Source: Carnobacteriaceae bacterium zg-C25 (lineage in GTDB: Bacteria; Bacillota; Bacilli; Lactobacillales; Aerococcaceae). From it: a DNA stretch of 64,000 nt. The notes beneath the pieces were generated by a model that was given only the letters and a program-made list of their open reading frames with translations, searched no databases and was not told where the DNA came from. Both the position numbers and the translations under genes were made by a program. The stretch spans positions 124,001-188,000 of the forward strand of contig CP072828.1 of assembly GCA_017945845.1 (NCBI GenBank). The letters run 5' to 3'. Below, one piece after another: positions 56,521 through 64,000 of this stretch. Every line of letters starts with the position of its first letter. Position 1 is the stretch's first letter.

Positions 56521-56629
56521 TAGGGTTGATGGCATAAGCCGTACAACTTAACGTCTGGTACGAAAAAAGACTGTTGACAGTTTAAGTTGTCAACAGTCTA
56601 AGGGGTGATGGCTTATGCCATCAACCCTA
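56521..56629 (-). repeat. 109-base element with 20-base terminal inverted repeats
   Basis: TAGGGTTGATGGCATAAGCC (56521-56540) and its exact reverse complement (56610-56629) flank the hairpin AGACTGTTGACA/TGTCAACAGTCT. It combines the 12-base stem of the opp and ychF terminators with the GGGTTGATG word of the other repeats. Confidence 0.75.
56562..56599 (-). terminator. Terminator of the murT-gatD-ECF operon
   Basis: Minus strand AGACTGTTGACA-ACTTAAAC-TGTCAACAGTCT followed by TTTTTT, inside the repeat element; 44 bases beyond the ECF gene stop. Confidence 0.8.
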
Positions 56630-56642
56630 TTGAATAAATGAT

Positions 56643-57236
56643 TTAATTGTTAGTCATCAATCGTTTTAAAGGATTGACAATTGCTGGTACAACAACTGCA
56701 GCAATAAGTACCTCAAACAATGTATTTGTTGTCACCAATGATAAAATAAAGGTTAATACAGGATCCCCGACACCACCACTTAAATGTAAAGTGTCTGCTA
56801 AAAATGAGTAACCAAATGTATACATGGCACCAAGCACCAAAATCGTATTTGTTAATGTACCAACGACACCAGCAATACCGGCACTAATATGTTGATTTAA
56901 GCGTTTTTTTAATAAGACGAATGTTGCGCCAGCGACTAGACCGACTAAAATACGTGGCACTACAGAAATTAAAGGATTGTAAAATAGTGGGTTTAAAATA
57001 CCTGCAGATGCATAAGCGTAAGCAAGTGAGGAAATTCCCCATACACCACCAATAATCGCACCTTTTTTCCAGCCTAACAATGTAGCGGCAATAATAACTG
57101 TCACGTGAATAATGGTAATGTCGACAAAGCCGAAACGAATATAACCTAAATAAGGTGTAAATGTTTGTAAAATAACTAATGCTGTAAATACGCCTAAAAT
57201 TGTTAAATCGCGTACCGATATTTTTTTATTGTTCAT
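56643..57236 (-). CDS. ECF transporter S component
   Basis: 197 residues, six hydrophobic helices. VRDLTILGVFTALVILQTFT at the start and GFVDITIIHVTVIIAATLLG near residue 40-60 resemble vitamin-type S components that pair with a shared EcfAAT module. The substrate is not identifiable. Start at 57236 by AAGGAG. It follows gatD by 10 bases, so it belongs to the murT-gatD transcript, which is an unusual partner. Confidence 0.82.
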   Translation of the reverse strand: MNNKKISVRDLTILGVFTALVILQTFTPYLGYIRFGFVDITIIHVTVIIAATLLGWKKGAIIGGVWGISSLAYAYASAGILNPLFYNPLISVVPRILVGLVAGATFVLLKKRLNQHISAGIAGVVGTLTNTILVLGAMYTFGYSFLADTLHLSGGVGDPVLTFILSLVTTNTLFEVLIAAVVVPAIVNPLKRLMTNN

Positions 57237-57246
57237 AAATAACTCC

Positions 57247-57900
57247 TTACTGTTTTTGCGAGACAACTAAATCAATAATATGTTCTGCTAAATGACGGTT
57301 GCGCACTAATAGTGGACCGTGGAAATAGCTACAAAATACATTTTTATAGCGTGCCCCTTCTGTTTTATCTTCATTATTATTACCATAACCAGAAATAACT
57401 TTACCTAATGGTTGCATGCCGTCTTGTAAAAATGTTCGACCGTTATGGTTTTCATATCCGACATAAGTCATGCCGGTTTCTTCATCTAAAATTTCAATAT
57501 CACCAATATAGCGATTGTTGTCCTGTGATAAGGTGTAATGGTTTAATGCACCAATACCTTGAATTTTTTCGCCGTTTGCACCAATGTAGTAGTGACCCAA
57601 TAATTGAAATCCACCACAAATGGCAACAACTACACCATTGTTTTCAATGAATTGAATTAAATGGTCACGTTTTTCTTGAATATCACGTGACACGATGAGT
57701 TGCTCATAATCTTGACCACCGCCACAAAAAACCAAATCAAATTGATTAGGATCAAACGGTTCGTCCAATGAGACAATCGTTGTTTCGACGTTGTAACCTT
57801 GATGTTTAGCGCAATGTTGCAACATTAATAAATTTCCGTTATCTCCATACGTGTTTAATAAGTTACCGTATAGATGGCAAATGCGAATGGTTTTTGTCAT
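57247..57900 (-). CDS. gatD: Lipid II isoglutaminyl synthase, glutaminase subunit GatD
   Basis: 217 residues, CobB/CobQ-like class I glutamine amidotransferase. Nucleophile Cys95 in VVAICGGFQLLG and His194 in CSYFHGPLL form the catalytic pair. It supplies ammonia to MurT for amidating D-Glu of lipid II. TAATG overlap with murT indicates coupled translation. Confidence 0.95.
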   Translation of the reverse strand: MTKTIRICHLYGNLLNTYGDNGNLLMLQHCAKHQGYNVETTIVSLDEPFDPNQFDLVFCGGGQDYEQLIVSRDIQEKRDHLIQFIENNGVVVAICGGFQLLGHYYIGANGEKIQGIGALNHYTLSQDNNRYIGDIEILDEETGMTYVGYENHNGRTFLQDGMQPLGKVISGYGNNNEDKTEGARYKNVFCSYFHGPLLVRNRHLAEHIIDLVVSQKQ

Positions 57901-59246
57901 TAGTTCATTTCTCCTTTCACATAGCCTTCAGAAAGTAGTGCTTTGCGAATAGATAGCATAGCGGTATAAGTTGCTAAAACATAGACCTGTTTTGTCGGTG
58001 CATTTTTAATAAAGGTTAGCACATCTTGAATGGAACGTGCGTGGATAATGTCTTTAGGATCAAATCCAGCCACTTCTAAACGTACCGCCATTTCATTTAA
58101 GCGTGCTCCGCCAGCTCCGATTTGTTGAATATTGAGTTGTGTTAAATCTTCAAATTGACCGTCCCAAATCCAACTCACATCTTGTCCGTCAGCGTAATTA
58201 TCGTTTAAAACGGCGATAACAGAACATGGTGTATCTTGTAATTTCAATAAGTCTAATACTTGATTTAAACCAACTGGATTTTTAATCAAATTGATGAGAA
58301 CGTGTTTATCTTCAACATGTACAATTTCTTGTCGGCCAAATACGCGTGGCATTTTAGAAAAACTTTCCGCAATAGCTTGTGGTGCTAATCCGAATTCACG
58401 AGCAACGCTATATGCCGCTAAAGCGTTGTAAATGTTATATAATCCAGCAACGGGTAAATCAAAATCGACATGATCAATTTGAAATTGAGAACGTTCAAGT
58501 GATAGTTTTTGTAAAGCCGTTACAGCGTGTTTTAAATCGGGACGTTTAAAGGCGCAATGTGGGCAATAGTATTTGCCTAAATTGGCATAGACGTTATGTT
58601 TGTAACGAATAATTTTTTGGCAATGCGGACATAAAATGCCGTCTGTATTGTAGTGTGCCGCTAAATCGCCATCATCGACATGATCAAACCCAAAATACAC
58701 TTGTTTATTCGGTAACGTCACACTATTGAAAATGGGAGCATCTCCATTGGCAATAACCGTTGCATTAGGCGCTAAGCGAATACCGTCTAAAATTTTTTGA
58801 TAAATAGTGTAAATTTCACCAAATCGATCCATTTGATCACGGAAAATATTGGTTGTGACGATAGCTTTAGGGTTTAATGCTTCAACCATGTATTGCAAAT
58901 ACGCTTCGTCAATTTCAAGAACAGCTAACGGTTTTTCGTTTTTTGTTGTGCGATGACCTAAAAAAGCAGATGTAATCCCTTGTGTCATATTTGAACCGGT
59001 TGAATTTGTTAACACATTTGGATTAATTTGTTTTAACGCTTGTACGGTTAAAGCAGTTGTCAACGTTTTACCGTTTGTCCCCGTAATAATGACCGTTTTA
59101 TAATTTTTAGCTAACGTACGTAAAGCGTTTTCGTCAATTTGTAAAGCAATTTTACCGGGCAAACTTCCACCATTACGTTTGAGTAATTTTAAAGCGGCTA
59201 AACAACTTTTTCCTGCCCAAATAGCTAAATGACTTTTAATAGACAT
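57900..59246 (-). CDS. murT: Lipid II isoglutaminyl synthase subunit MurT
   Basis: 448 residues, Mur-ligase fold. P-loop IITGTNGKTLTTAL (about 53-66). A Cys4 zinc ribbon is inserted: Cys206, 209, 228 and 231 (CPHC ... CPHC), a MurT hallmark. C-terminal DUF1727 domain carries the GatD contact region (LNDNYADGQDVSWIWD). Together with GatD it converts D-Glu to D-isoGln in lipid II. Confidence 0.95.
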   Translation of the reverse strand: MSIKSHLAIWAGKSCLAALKLLKRNGGSLPGKIALQIDENALRTLAKNYKTVIITGTNGKTLTTALTVQALKQINPNVLTNSTGSNMTQGITSAFLGHRTTKNEKPLAVLEIDEAYLQYMVEALNPKAIVTTNIFRDQMDRFGEIYTIYQKILDGIRLAPNATVIANGDAPIFNSVTLPNKQVYFGFDHVDDGDLAAHYNTDGILCPHCQKIIRYKHNVYANLGKYYCPHCAFKRPDLKHAVTALQKLSLERSQFQIDHVDFDLPVAGLYNIYNALAAYSVAREFGLAPQAIAESFSKMPRVFGRQEIVHVEDKHVLINLIKNPVGLNQVLDLLKLQDTPCSVIAVLNDNYADGQDVSWIWDGQFEDLTQLNIQQIGAGGARLNEMAVRLEVAGFDPKDIIHARSIQDVLTFIKNAPTKQVYVLATYTAMLSIRKALLSEGYVKGEMN

Positions 59247-59278
59247 TATGTTCTCCTTACTTTGTAAGATTCTTTGCT

Positions 59279-59284
59279 ATTATA
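59279..59284 (-). promoter_or_regulatory. Extended -10 promoter of murT-gatD
   Basis: Minus strand TGT-TATAAT, 33 bases before the murT ATG; the -35 hexamer is poor. Confidence 0.5.
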
Positions 59285-59348
59285 ACACAAAAAGCGAATC
59301 ATCGCTTTCGTTTTAAAGAAATTTAAAATTCTCTCAACAAGATATCAT

Positions 59349-59377
59349 TTGTCGTTAATCTAGGTTTAGGGTAAAAT
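59349..59377 (+). promoter_or_regulatory. Promoter of the DUF1461 gene pair
   Basis: TTGTCG (59349-59354), 17-base spacer, TAAAAT (59372-59377), 27 bases before the small ORF at 59404. Confidence 0.6.
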
Positions 59378-59403
59378 GTGAACAGAGTCGTGTGGAGGTT
59401 TTT

Positions 59404-59481
59404 ATGACAAAATTACTTCAGAAACATCAACAAGATGACATTGATAAAAATGTTGCAGTGCAAATGATTTCGGGTGTGTAA
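59404..59481 (+). CDS. 25-codon small ORF upstream of DUF1461 gene
   Basis: ATG preceded by TGGAGGTTTTT, the best ribosome binding site in this transcript. Encodes a charged 25-residue peptide (MTKLLQKHQQDDIDKN...). It ends one base before the ATG of the next gene, which has no good site of its own, so translation of the second probably depends on the first. Function unknown. Confidence 0.45.
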   Translation: MTKLLQKHQQDDIDKNVAVQMISGV

Positions 59482-59482
59482 T

Positions 59483-60115
59483 ATGAAAAAAAGAGATATT
59501 TTAGCCAGTATTATTCTTATTTTAACGATTATGACGGGTGCCATTTTTATGACCATGGTGTTTAAACCGTTATTTACATGGCAACTACAAGCAATTGACA
59601 CACAATACTTACTTGGATTAACACACGATCAAGTCGTGCATAATTATGATGAACTATTAAATTATTTGTTAAATCCATTCGTATCCGTATTGAAAATGAG
59701 CGACATTCCAACGTCCCCAAGTGGCGCGTTTCATTTTTACGAAGTGAAAAATTTATTTTTATTGAATAACGTTGTTTTTTTAGGTGGTGTTGTCGCATCG
59801 ATAGGCGCATTGCGTTATATCGCCAAACAACAGCGCTGGCAAGTGTTCGCCCAAATTGGAAAAATCATTACCTTTTTACCAGTAGCGGTAGTGATCCTTA
59901 TTGCGACAAGTTTTAATTATTGGTTTGTTGTTTTTCATCAAGTGGCATTTGGCAACAACGATTGGTTGTTTGATCCGTCAACAGACCCGATTATTCACGT
60001 ATTACCAGAATCGTTTTTCTTGAGTTGTGCCGTATTGATTTTTGCGATTATGGAATTGTGTTTTATCGTGTGGTGGCAATATGCCCGTTATGAAGAAAAA
60101 CAGTTGTACCGTTAA
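59483..60115 (+). CDS. DUF1461/TIGR01906 family membrane protein
   Basis: 210 residues with four or more helices. First helix about 5-30; then a loop containing YDELLNYLLNPFVSVLKMS and FHFYEVKNLFLLN, typical of TIGR01906 proteins of Lactobacillales; then helices at about 90-115, 130-150 and 180-200. Function unknown. Weak own ribosome binding site; see the preceding small ORF. Confidence 0.75.
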   Translation: MKKRDILASIILILTIMTGAIFMTMVFKPLFTWQLQAIDTQYLLGLTHDQVVHNYDELLNYLLNPFVSVLKMSDIPTSPSGAFHFYEVKNLFLLNNVVFLGGVVASIGALRYIAKQQRWQVFAQIGKIITFLPVAVVILIATSFNYWFVVFHQVAFGNNDWLFDPSTDPIIHVLPESFFLSCAVLIFAIMELCFIVWWQYARYEEKQLYR

Positions 60116-60188
60116 AAATGTAGATTGATGAAAATAAACGGCTACATCATTTTTAAGGTTGATGGCAAACTTTATTTAACCTAGCAAA

Positions 60189-60226
60189 AAATAACCGGAT
60201 TGCTGAAATAAGCAGTCCGGTTATTT
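60189..60226. terminator. Bidirectional terminator
   Basis: AAATAACCGGATTGCT (60189-60204) pairs with AGCAGTCCGGTTATTT (60211-60226), 16 pairs with one wobble. Between the converging DUF1461 and LysR genes. Another hairpin GGTATAG...CTATACC is at 60244-60264. Confidence 0.8.
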
Positions 60227-60334
60227 GTCTGTTGTTTGATAAAGGTATAGGCAAAATCTATACCCAGTATAAAAAAGCAATATTGTGAAAAAATTAACAT
60301 AAGGTGTATAGTATAAGTGTAAATTCAAATGTTA

Positions 60335-61216
60335 CTAGAGCGCTCGTAACGTTTGAATGAGTAGTGAAATATTTTGTGAATAAGGATAATTTTGTCTATA
60401 CGCCACACCAATGGGAATGTGGATAGAATCATTTTCTATCGGAATCCATTTTAAATCATTGTTGTTGTAATAGTCTTGATATTCTTTTGCCATTAAGCAA
60501 ACACTATTTAACTGATTGACACTCGATAATAAAACTTCCCAGTTGTCATCGGTATAAATAATTTTTGGTGTAAACTGACATTCTTTGGCACGTTTTTTTA
60601 AATAGCGACCTAAAATAAAGCGTTGTGAAAAAGATGAAAACTGTTCATTTTTTAAATCATTAAAGGATAAGCTATTATTTTTAGCAATAGGGTGATTCGC
60701 TGGAGCAACGATACAAGGTGTATAACCACGCTCACTTTTAAAAGGATCGATGGTAATGCTATCTTCATATTTTGGGAACGATAAAATGCCAATATCAATT
60801 TCACCACTAGCCAACTGTGCTTGTAAATTTTTTGATCCCCCTTGTGTTAACGTTAAGTCAACGTTAGGGTGATCTAACATAAATTTTGAAAAAACAGGCA
60901 TAAATTGCATGGCGAATAAAGTGGGTAGACCTACAGTGATTTTTTCATGGTCGATATGCTGAAATTGTTGCATATCCAGTGTCAATTGCTGAAATTCTTC
61001 TACAAGTGTTTTACTACGCTGATACAAAAATTGGCCCGCTTGGGTAAGCACAATTTTATTATTTTGAAAATGGAACAGTTTAGTGTTGCATTCCGATTCC
61101 AATTTTTTCATGGCTGCAGATAATGTTGGTTGTGTCAAAAATAAATTACGCGATGCTTTTGAAAAACCACCAGATTCAAAAATTTCAATAAAGTAGTGTA
61201 ATTGTTTAATATCCAT
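60335..61216 (-). CDS. LysR-family transcription regulator
   Basis: 293 residues. N-terminal winged helix (MDIKQLHYFIEIFESGGFSK ... TQPTLSAAMKKLE, about 1-60) and a periplasmic-binding-like effector domain (about 90-290). It is divergent from panE with 77 bases between, the classical arrangement for a LysR regulator of the neighbouring genes. Effector unknown; a pantoate-related metabolite is a guess. Confidence 0.92.
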   Translation of the reverse strand: MDIKQLHYFIEIFESGGFSKASRNLFLTQPTLSAAMKKLESECNTKLFHFQNNKIVLTQAGQFLYQRSKTLVEEFQQLTLDMQQFQHIDHEKITVGLPTLFAMQFMPVFSKFMLDHPNVDLTLTQGGSKNLQAQLASGEIDIGILSFPKYEDSITIDPFKSERGYTPCIVAPANHPIAKNNSLSFNDLKNEQFSSFSQRFILGRYLKKRAKECQFTPKIIYTDDNWEVLLSSVNQLNSVCLMAKEYQDYYNNNDLKWIPIENDSIHIPIGVAYRQNYPYSQNISLLIQTLRAL

Positions 61217-61246
61217 GAGGTCTCCTTTAAAAAATAGGCATTTTTA

Positions 61247-61263
61247 TTCACATTGTATGTGAA
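61247..61263. promoter_or_regulatory. Candidate LysR operator palindrome
   Basis: Perfect palindrome TTCACAT-TGT-ATGTGAA in the LysR-panE gap, fitting the T-N11-A rule. Its left end can double as a -35 (TTCACA) with TAACAT at 61269-61274 for panE. Confidence 0.6.
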
Positions 61264-61293
61264 AATAATAACATAAAACAGGAGGAATAGATA

Positions 61294-62235
61294 ATGAAAA
61301 TTATTATTGCAGGTGCAGGAGCGATGGGAATGCGCTTTGGTTTAATGTTGCACGAAGCGAATAACGAAGTGGTTTTAGTAGATGGATGGAAAGAACATGT
61401 TGATACGATTAACGCACATGGATTAAAAGCGAATTTTAATGGAGAAGAAAAAACGGTGCCATTAAAAGCGTATTTAAAAGATGAGGTGGATGCATCATTA
61501 CGTGCCGATTTAATTATTTTATTTACAAAAGCAATGCAGTTAGACGGCATGTTAAAGAGCATTCAAAGTGTTATCACACCAGAAACAAACGTTTTATGTT
61601 TGTTAAACGGTATTGGACATGAAGAAATCATTGAAAAATATGTGAAACGTGAACGCATTCTAATTGGAAACACAATGTGGACAGCCGGCATGGAAGGACC
61701 AGGTCGTGCTAAATTGTTTGGTAACGGATCTATTGCATTACAAGAATTGCACGGTGGAGATGCCACTGTTGCCAAAGATATTTGTAAAGTGTTATCAGAT
61801 GCCCAATTAAATGCAGAGTATTCTGAAAATATTCGCTTTGCTATTTATAAAAAAGCATGTGTGAACGGAACAATGAATAGCTTATGTACATTATTAGAAT
61901 GTAATATGGCGCAATTAGGTGAAACCGCAACAGCACACGACATGTTAATGGGTATTGTCAGTGAATTTTCAAAAGTGGCTAAACATGAAAATGTTGATTT
62001 ACCAGTTGAAGAAACTGTAAATTATATCGAAACAGCTTGTTACAATCGTGAAACAATTGGACTACACTACCCATCAATGCATCAAGATTTAGTGAAAAAT
62101 CACCGTTTAACAGAAATTGACTGTATCAATGGAGCGATTGTAAGTAAAGGACAAAAATACGGCGTGCCTACACCATATTGCCAATTGATTACACAACTCA
62201 TTCACGCTAAAGAAGTTGTATTAGAGGCTAAATAA
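61294..62235 (+). CDS. panE: Ketopantoate reductase family protein
   Basis: 313 residues. NADP site MKIIIAGAGAMGMRFGLML (1-19), FTKAMQLDGMLKSI and LLNGIGHEEIIEKYV (about 107-121), and the catalytic Lys in KKACVNGTMNSLCTLLEC (about 189). Converts 2-dehydropantoate to pantoate in characterised members; paralogues exist with other substrates, and no panB/panC is in the window. AGGAGG site. Next gene follows after 14 bases. Confidence 0.88.
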   Translation: MKIIIAGAGAMGMRFGLMLHEANNEVVLVDGWKEHVDTINAHGLKANFNGEEKTVPLKAYLKDEVDASLRADLIILFTKAMQLDGMLKSIQSVITPETNVLCLLNGIGHEEIIEKYVKRERILIGNTMWTAGMEGPGRAKLFGNGSIALQELHGGDATVAKDICKVLSDAQLNAEYSENIRFAIYKKACVNGTMNSLCTLLECNMAQLGETATAHDMLMGIVSEFSKVAKHENVDLPVEETVNYIETACYNRETIGLHYPSMHQDLVKNHRLTEIDCINGAIVSKGQKYGVPTPYCQLITQLIHAKEVVLEAK

Positions 62236-62249
62236 AGGAGAAAACCGTC

Positions 62250-63290
62250 ATGAATACAGAAAAAATATCAGGTAAAGATTTTTTTAACCGATTACTTGCA
62301 GGAACAGCGTTAGGGGTAATTATTGGTTTAATTCCAAATGCCGTTTTATCTGCGATTTTAAAATATTTTAGTAGTAACACGATTGCAGCACAAGTGATTC
62401 AAATTGCTGTCATCTTCCAATTGGCTACACCACTTATTATTGGTGCTTTAATTGGTTTGCAATTTAAATTTAAACCGCTACAAACAATGGTTGTAGCAGG
62501 TGTCAGCTTTGTATCATCAGGTGTCGTGAAATTCGATGCATCATTAGGTAAATATGTCGGCGCCGGTACAGGTGATTTAATCAATACCATGTTAGCTGCC
62601 GGTATTGCTGTTGTGGTATTGTTGTGGGTACAAGATAAATTTGGCTCTGTATCCATTGTTGCCTTACCAATTGTCGTTGGTTGTGGGGTATCATTTATTG
62701 GGTTAATGTTATTGCCGTTTGTTGCTAAATTTACAGCCACTATCGGAAACATTATTAACACATTTACAACGTTCCAACCAATTATCATGTCTATTTTAAT
62801 TGGATGTTCTTTCGCCTTTATCATCATTTCACCAATATCAACCGTAGCAATCGGTTTAGCCATTCAATTAAATGGTGTATCTGCCGGTGCAGCCGCAATG
62901 GGTATCGCTGCAACAACAGCCGTTTTAGTCATCCATTCATTACGTGTTAATAAAGGTGGGGTAACATTAGCTATTGCTTTAGGGGCGATGAAAATGATGA
63001 TGCCAAACTTGTTTAAATATCCAATCATTTTAGTGCCTTGTTTAACAACAGCCATTGTATCTGCTATTCCAGTTGCGCTATTTTCAATTAGTGGTGTACC
63101 ATCTTCAGCTGGGTTTGGTTTAGTTGGTTTAGTTGGGCCATTAGCGTCATTAGATGCCGGATTAAACATTGCCTTAGTAGCAATTTGTTGGTTTGTTGTG
63201 CCATTTGTTAGTGCCATTGCCACTCAAATTGTATTTGAAAAAATATTGAAATTATACGATTCATCTGTTGTCTTTAAATTCCAAGGATAA
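62250..63290 (+). CDS. PTS EIIC-like membrane permease (PTS_EIIC_2 type)
   Basis: 346 residues, about nine to ten helices, rich in Gly/Ala/Ile. Motifs GALIGLQFKFKPLQTMVVAG and IISPISTVAIGLAIQLNGVSAGAAAMGIAATTAVL fit the PTS_EIIC_2 family. No EIIA or EIIB gene or domain is here, so phosphotransfer is doubtful. Its link to panE and a LysR regulator suggests transport of a related metabolite, which is inference. Confidence 0.78.
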   Translation: MNTEKISGKDFFNRLLAGTALGVIIGLIPNAVLSAILKYFSSNTIAAQVIQIAVIFQLATPLIIGALIGLQFKFKPLQTMVVAGVSFVSSGVVKFDASLGKYVGAGTGDLINTMLAAGIAVVVLLWVQDKFGSVSIVALPIVVGCGVSFIGLMLLPFVAKFTATIGNIINTFTTFQPIIMSILIGCSFAFIIISPISTVAIGLAIQLNGVSAGAAAMGIAATTAVLVIHSLRVNKGGVTLAIALGAMKMMMPNLFKYPIILVPCLTTAIVSAIPVALFSISGVPSSAGFGLVGLVGPLASLDAGLNIALVAICWFVVPFVSAIATQIVFEKILKLYDSSVVFKFQG

Positions 63291-63307
63291 TCAATACGCT
63301 ATGGGTT

Positions 63308-63347
63308 AACGTCTTAAATAAGCGAAAGCTTGTTTAAGACGTTTTTT
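63308..63347 (+). terminator. Terminator after EIIC gene
   Basis: AACGTCTTAAATAAGC-GAAA-GCTTGTTTAAGACGTT followed by a T run; 16 pairs with one wobble. Confidence 0.9.
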
Positions 63348-63375
63348 GTGTTTGAAAATTGGGCAAACAATACAT

Positions 63376-63404
63376 TTGACAATTTACGTCTACAACTGTA
63401 AACT
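63376..63404 (+). promoter_or_regulatory. Copper-responsive promoter with cop box
   Basis: TTGACA (63376-63381), 17-base spacer, TAAACT (63399-63404). The CopY operator TACAACTGTA (63391-63400, consensus TACANNTGTA) overlaps the -10. Repression by a CopY encoded elsewhere, lifted by copper, is inferred. Confidence 0.75.
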
Positions 63405-63426
63405 TTATAAAAAAGGAGAGTTTGAA

Positions 63427-63627
63427 ATGAGACAAATCGTACAAATTACAGGAATGAGTTGCGCGCATTGTGCTGCACGTGTCCAAAAAGCGTTAGAAAC
63501 ACTTACAAAATCACCAGTTGAAATGGATTTACAACAACAAACAGCAACCATTCATACCAATGAACTGTTTGATTTAACACAAATTAAAAATTGTTTAAAT
63601 GATATAGGGTATGATGTGAAATCATAA
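63427..63627 (+). CDS. copZ: Copper chaperone CopZ
   Basis: 66-residue heavy-metal-associated domain. Copper site MSCAHC with Cys12 and Cys15. It would bind Cu(I) and hand it to CopA or CopY. Start at 63427 set by AAAAGGAG. 28 bases before copA. Confidence 0.9.
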   Translation: MRQIVQITGMSCAHCAARVQKALETLTKSPVEMDLQQQTATIHTNELFDLTQIKNCLNDIGYDVKS

Positions 63628-63655
63628 CGCTTGTGATGAATTAGGAAAGGAAACT

Positions 63656-64000
63656 ATGGAGTATACGTTAAAAATAAGTGGAATGAGTTGCGCAAATTGT
63701 GCGCATTCTATTGAAAAGGCCGTAGAAAAAGTTGACGGAGTGAAACAAGTGCATGTCAATTTAGCGACACAAACAATGTATGTAGACGTTAGTGAAGATA
63801 GCGTTTTAGAGGACGTTTACGCAAGTGTTACAAACGCCGGGTATACAGCCGATTTACCGACCCAAGAAACATTGTTAAAAATCAGTGGGATGAGTTGTGC
63901 CAACTGTGCCCGTTCTATTGAAAAAGCGGTAGCGCAACAAAAAGGCGTTTTGGAAGTTGTCGTTAATTTTGCAACGGAAACGTTATTTGTAAAGCACGAC
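63656..64000 (+). CDS. copA: Copper-exporting P-type ATPase CopA, N-terminal part only
   Basis: The first 115 codons, cut at the window end. Two tandem metal-binding domains, each starting with LKISGMSCANCA (about 5-16 and 75-86), Cys pairs MxCxxC intact in both. The catalytic part is outside the window; the copZ neighbour and the cop box support copper. GAAAGGAAACT precedes the ATG. Confidence 0.88.
   Translation, partial: MEYTLKISGMSCANCAHSIEKAVEKVDGVKQVHVNLATQTMYVDVSEDSVLEDVYASVTNAGYTADLPTQETLLKISGMSCANCARSIEKAVAQQKGVLEVVVNFATETLFVKHD

Noticed and set aside
62399-62863. 154-codon open frame on the minus strand inside the EIIC-like gene
   Set aside because: It is antisense to a clear membrane protein, lacks a ribosome binding site, and its Pro/Thr-rich composition is the mirror of Gly/Ala/Val codons.

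Overview
The window reads as the chromosome of a low-GC, monoderm Firmicute of the order Lactobacillales. The evidence is the gene set and its order: rpoY-rnjA, murT-gatD, an EpuA-type gene behind murA, an rsmG/parA/parB/DUF951/ychF block, an Eep/RseP-type protease, a copper operon with a CopY-type operator, and Gram-positive ribosome binding sites and U-tailed terminators throughout. I cannot fix the family or genus. Aerococcaceae or Carnobacteriaceae would fit, but that is inference. No rRNA, tRNA, CRISPR array, prophage or intact insertion sequence was found.

Layout. 1-1091 (minus): rnjA (cut by the window edge) and rpoY. 1243-10074 (plus): a nine-gene Tad/Flp-type pilus operon (two TadE-like pseudopilins, a large DUF5702/TadG-like protein, TadA, TadB, TadC, Flp pilin, TadV peptidase) ending in a TPR/WG-repeat protein. 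10260-14104 (minus): a class A PBP and rarA. 14293-21562: transketolase, the Trk potassium system, and tsaB-rimI-tsaD. 21719-29662: an amino-acid-type ABC ATPase and an oligopeptide ABC operon in which the OppC permease carries an inserted seven-repeat RCC1-like propeller and the OppF ATPase carries an extra helical insert. A 56-residue membrane peptide closes the operon. 30097-37274: uppS-cdsA-rseP, a half-length SufB/D-like gene, then rsmG-parA-parB-DUF951-ychF. 37762-42364: a PPP-type phosphatase, tex, a SprT-like protein, and a LysM wall protein behind a candidate WalR box. 42512-51972: a surface polysaccharide locus (two glycosyltransferases, rmlACBD, a GtrB-like transferase, a GT-C-like membrane protein, an acyltransferase). 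52141-60115: fba, bioY-birA, murA-epuA, an ECF S component with gatD-murT, and a DUF1461 protein. 60335-63290: a LysR regulator divergent from panE and a stand-alone EIIC-like permease. 63427-64000: copZ and the start of copA.

How the genes connect. Much of the window builds or modifies the cell envelope: undecaprenyl phosphate and CDP-diglyceride supply (uppS, cdsA), peptidoglycan (murA, PBP, murT-gatD amidation), rhamnose polysaccharide, a LysM protein, and a secretion/pilus machine. Uptake genes (opp, bioY, ECF S component, EIIC-like, Trk) suggest a nutrient-scavenging lifestyle.

The most unusual observation is the opp operon. Two of its core subunits contain extra domains at equivalent, in-frame positions. 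The OppC insert lies in the first extracellular loop, where a propeller could meet the substrate-binding lipoprotein or the cell wall. The second notable signal is a family of dispersed intergenic repeats. Three copies share an identical 20-mer followed by a hairpin whose stem sequence changes while pairing is kept, and two copies lie next to decayed copies of the same unknown ORF. Promoters also share a style: many genes have an extended TGn-TATAAT or TGn-TAAAAT -10 element with a poor -35.
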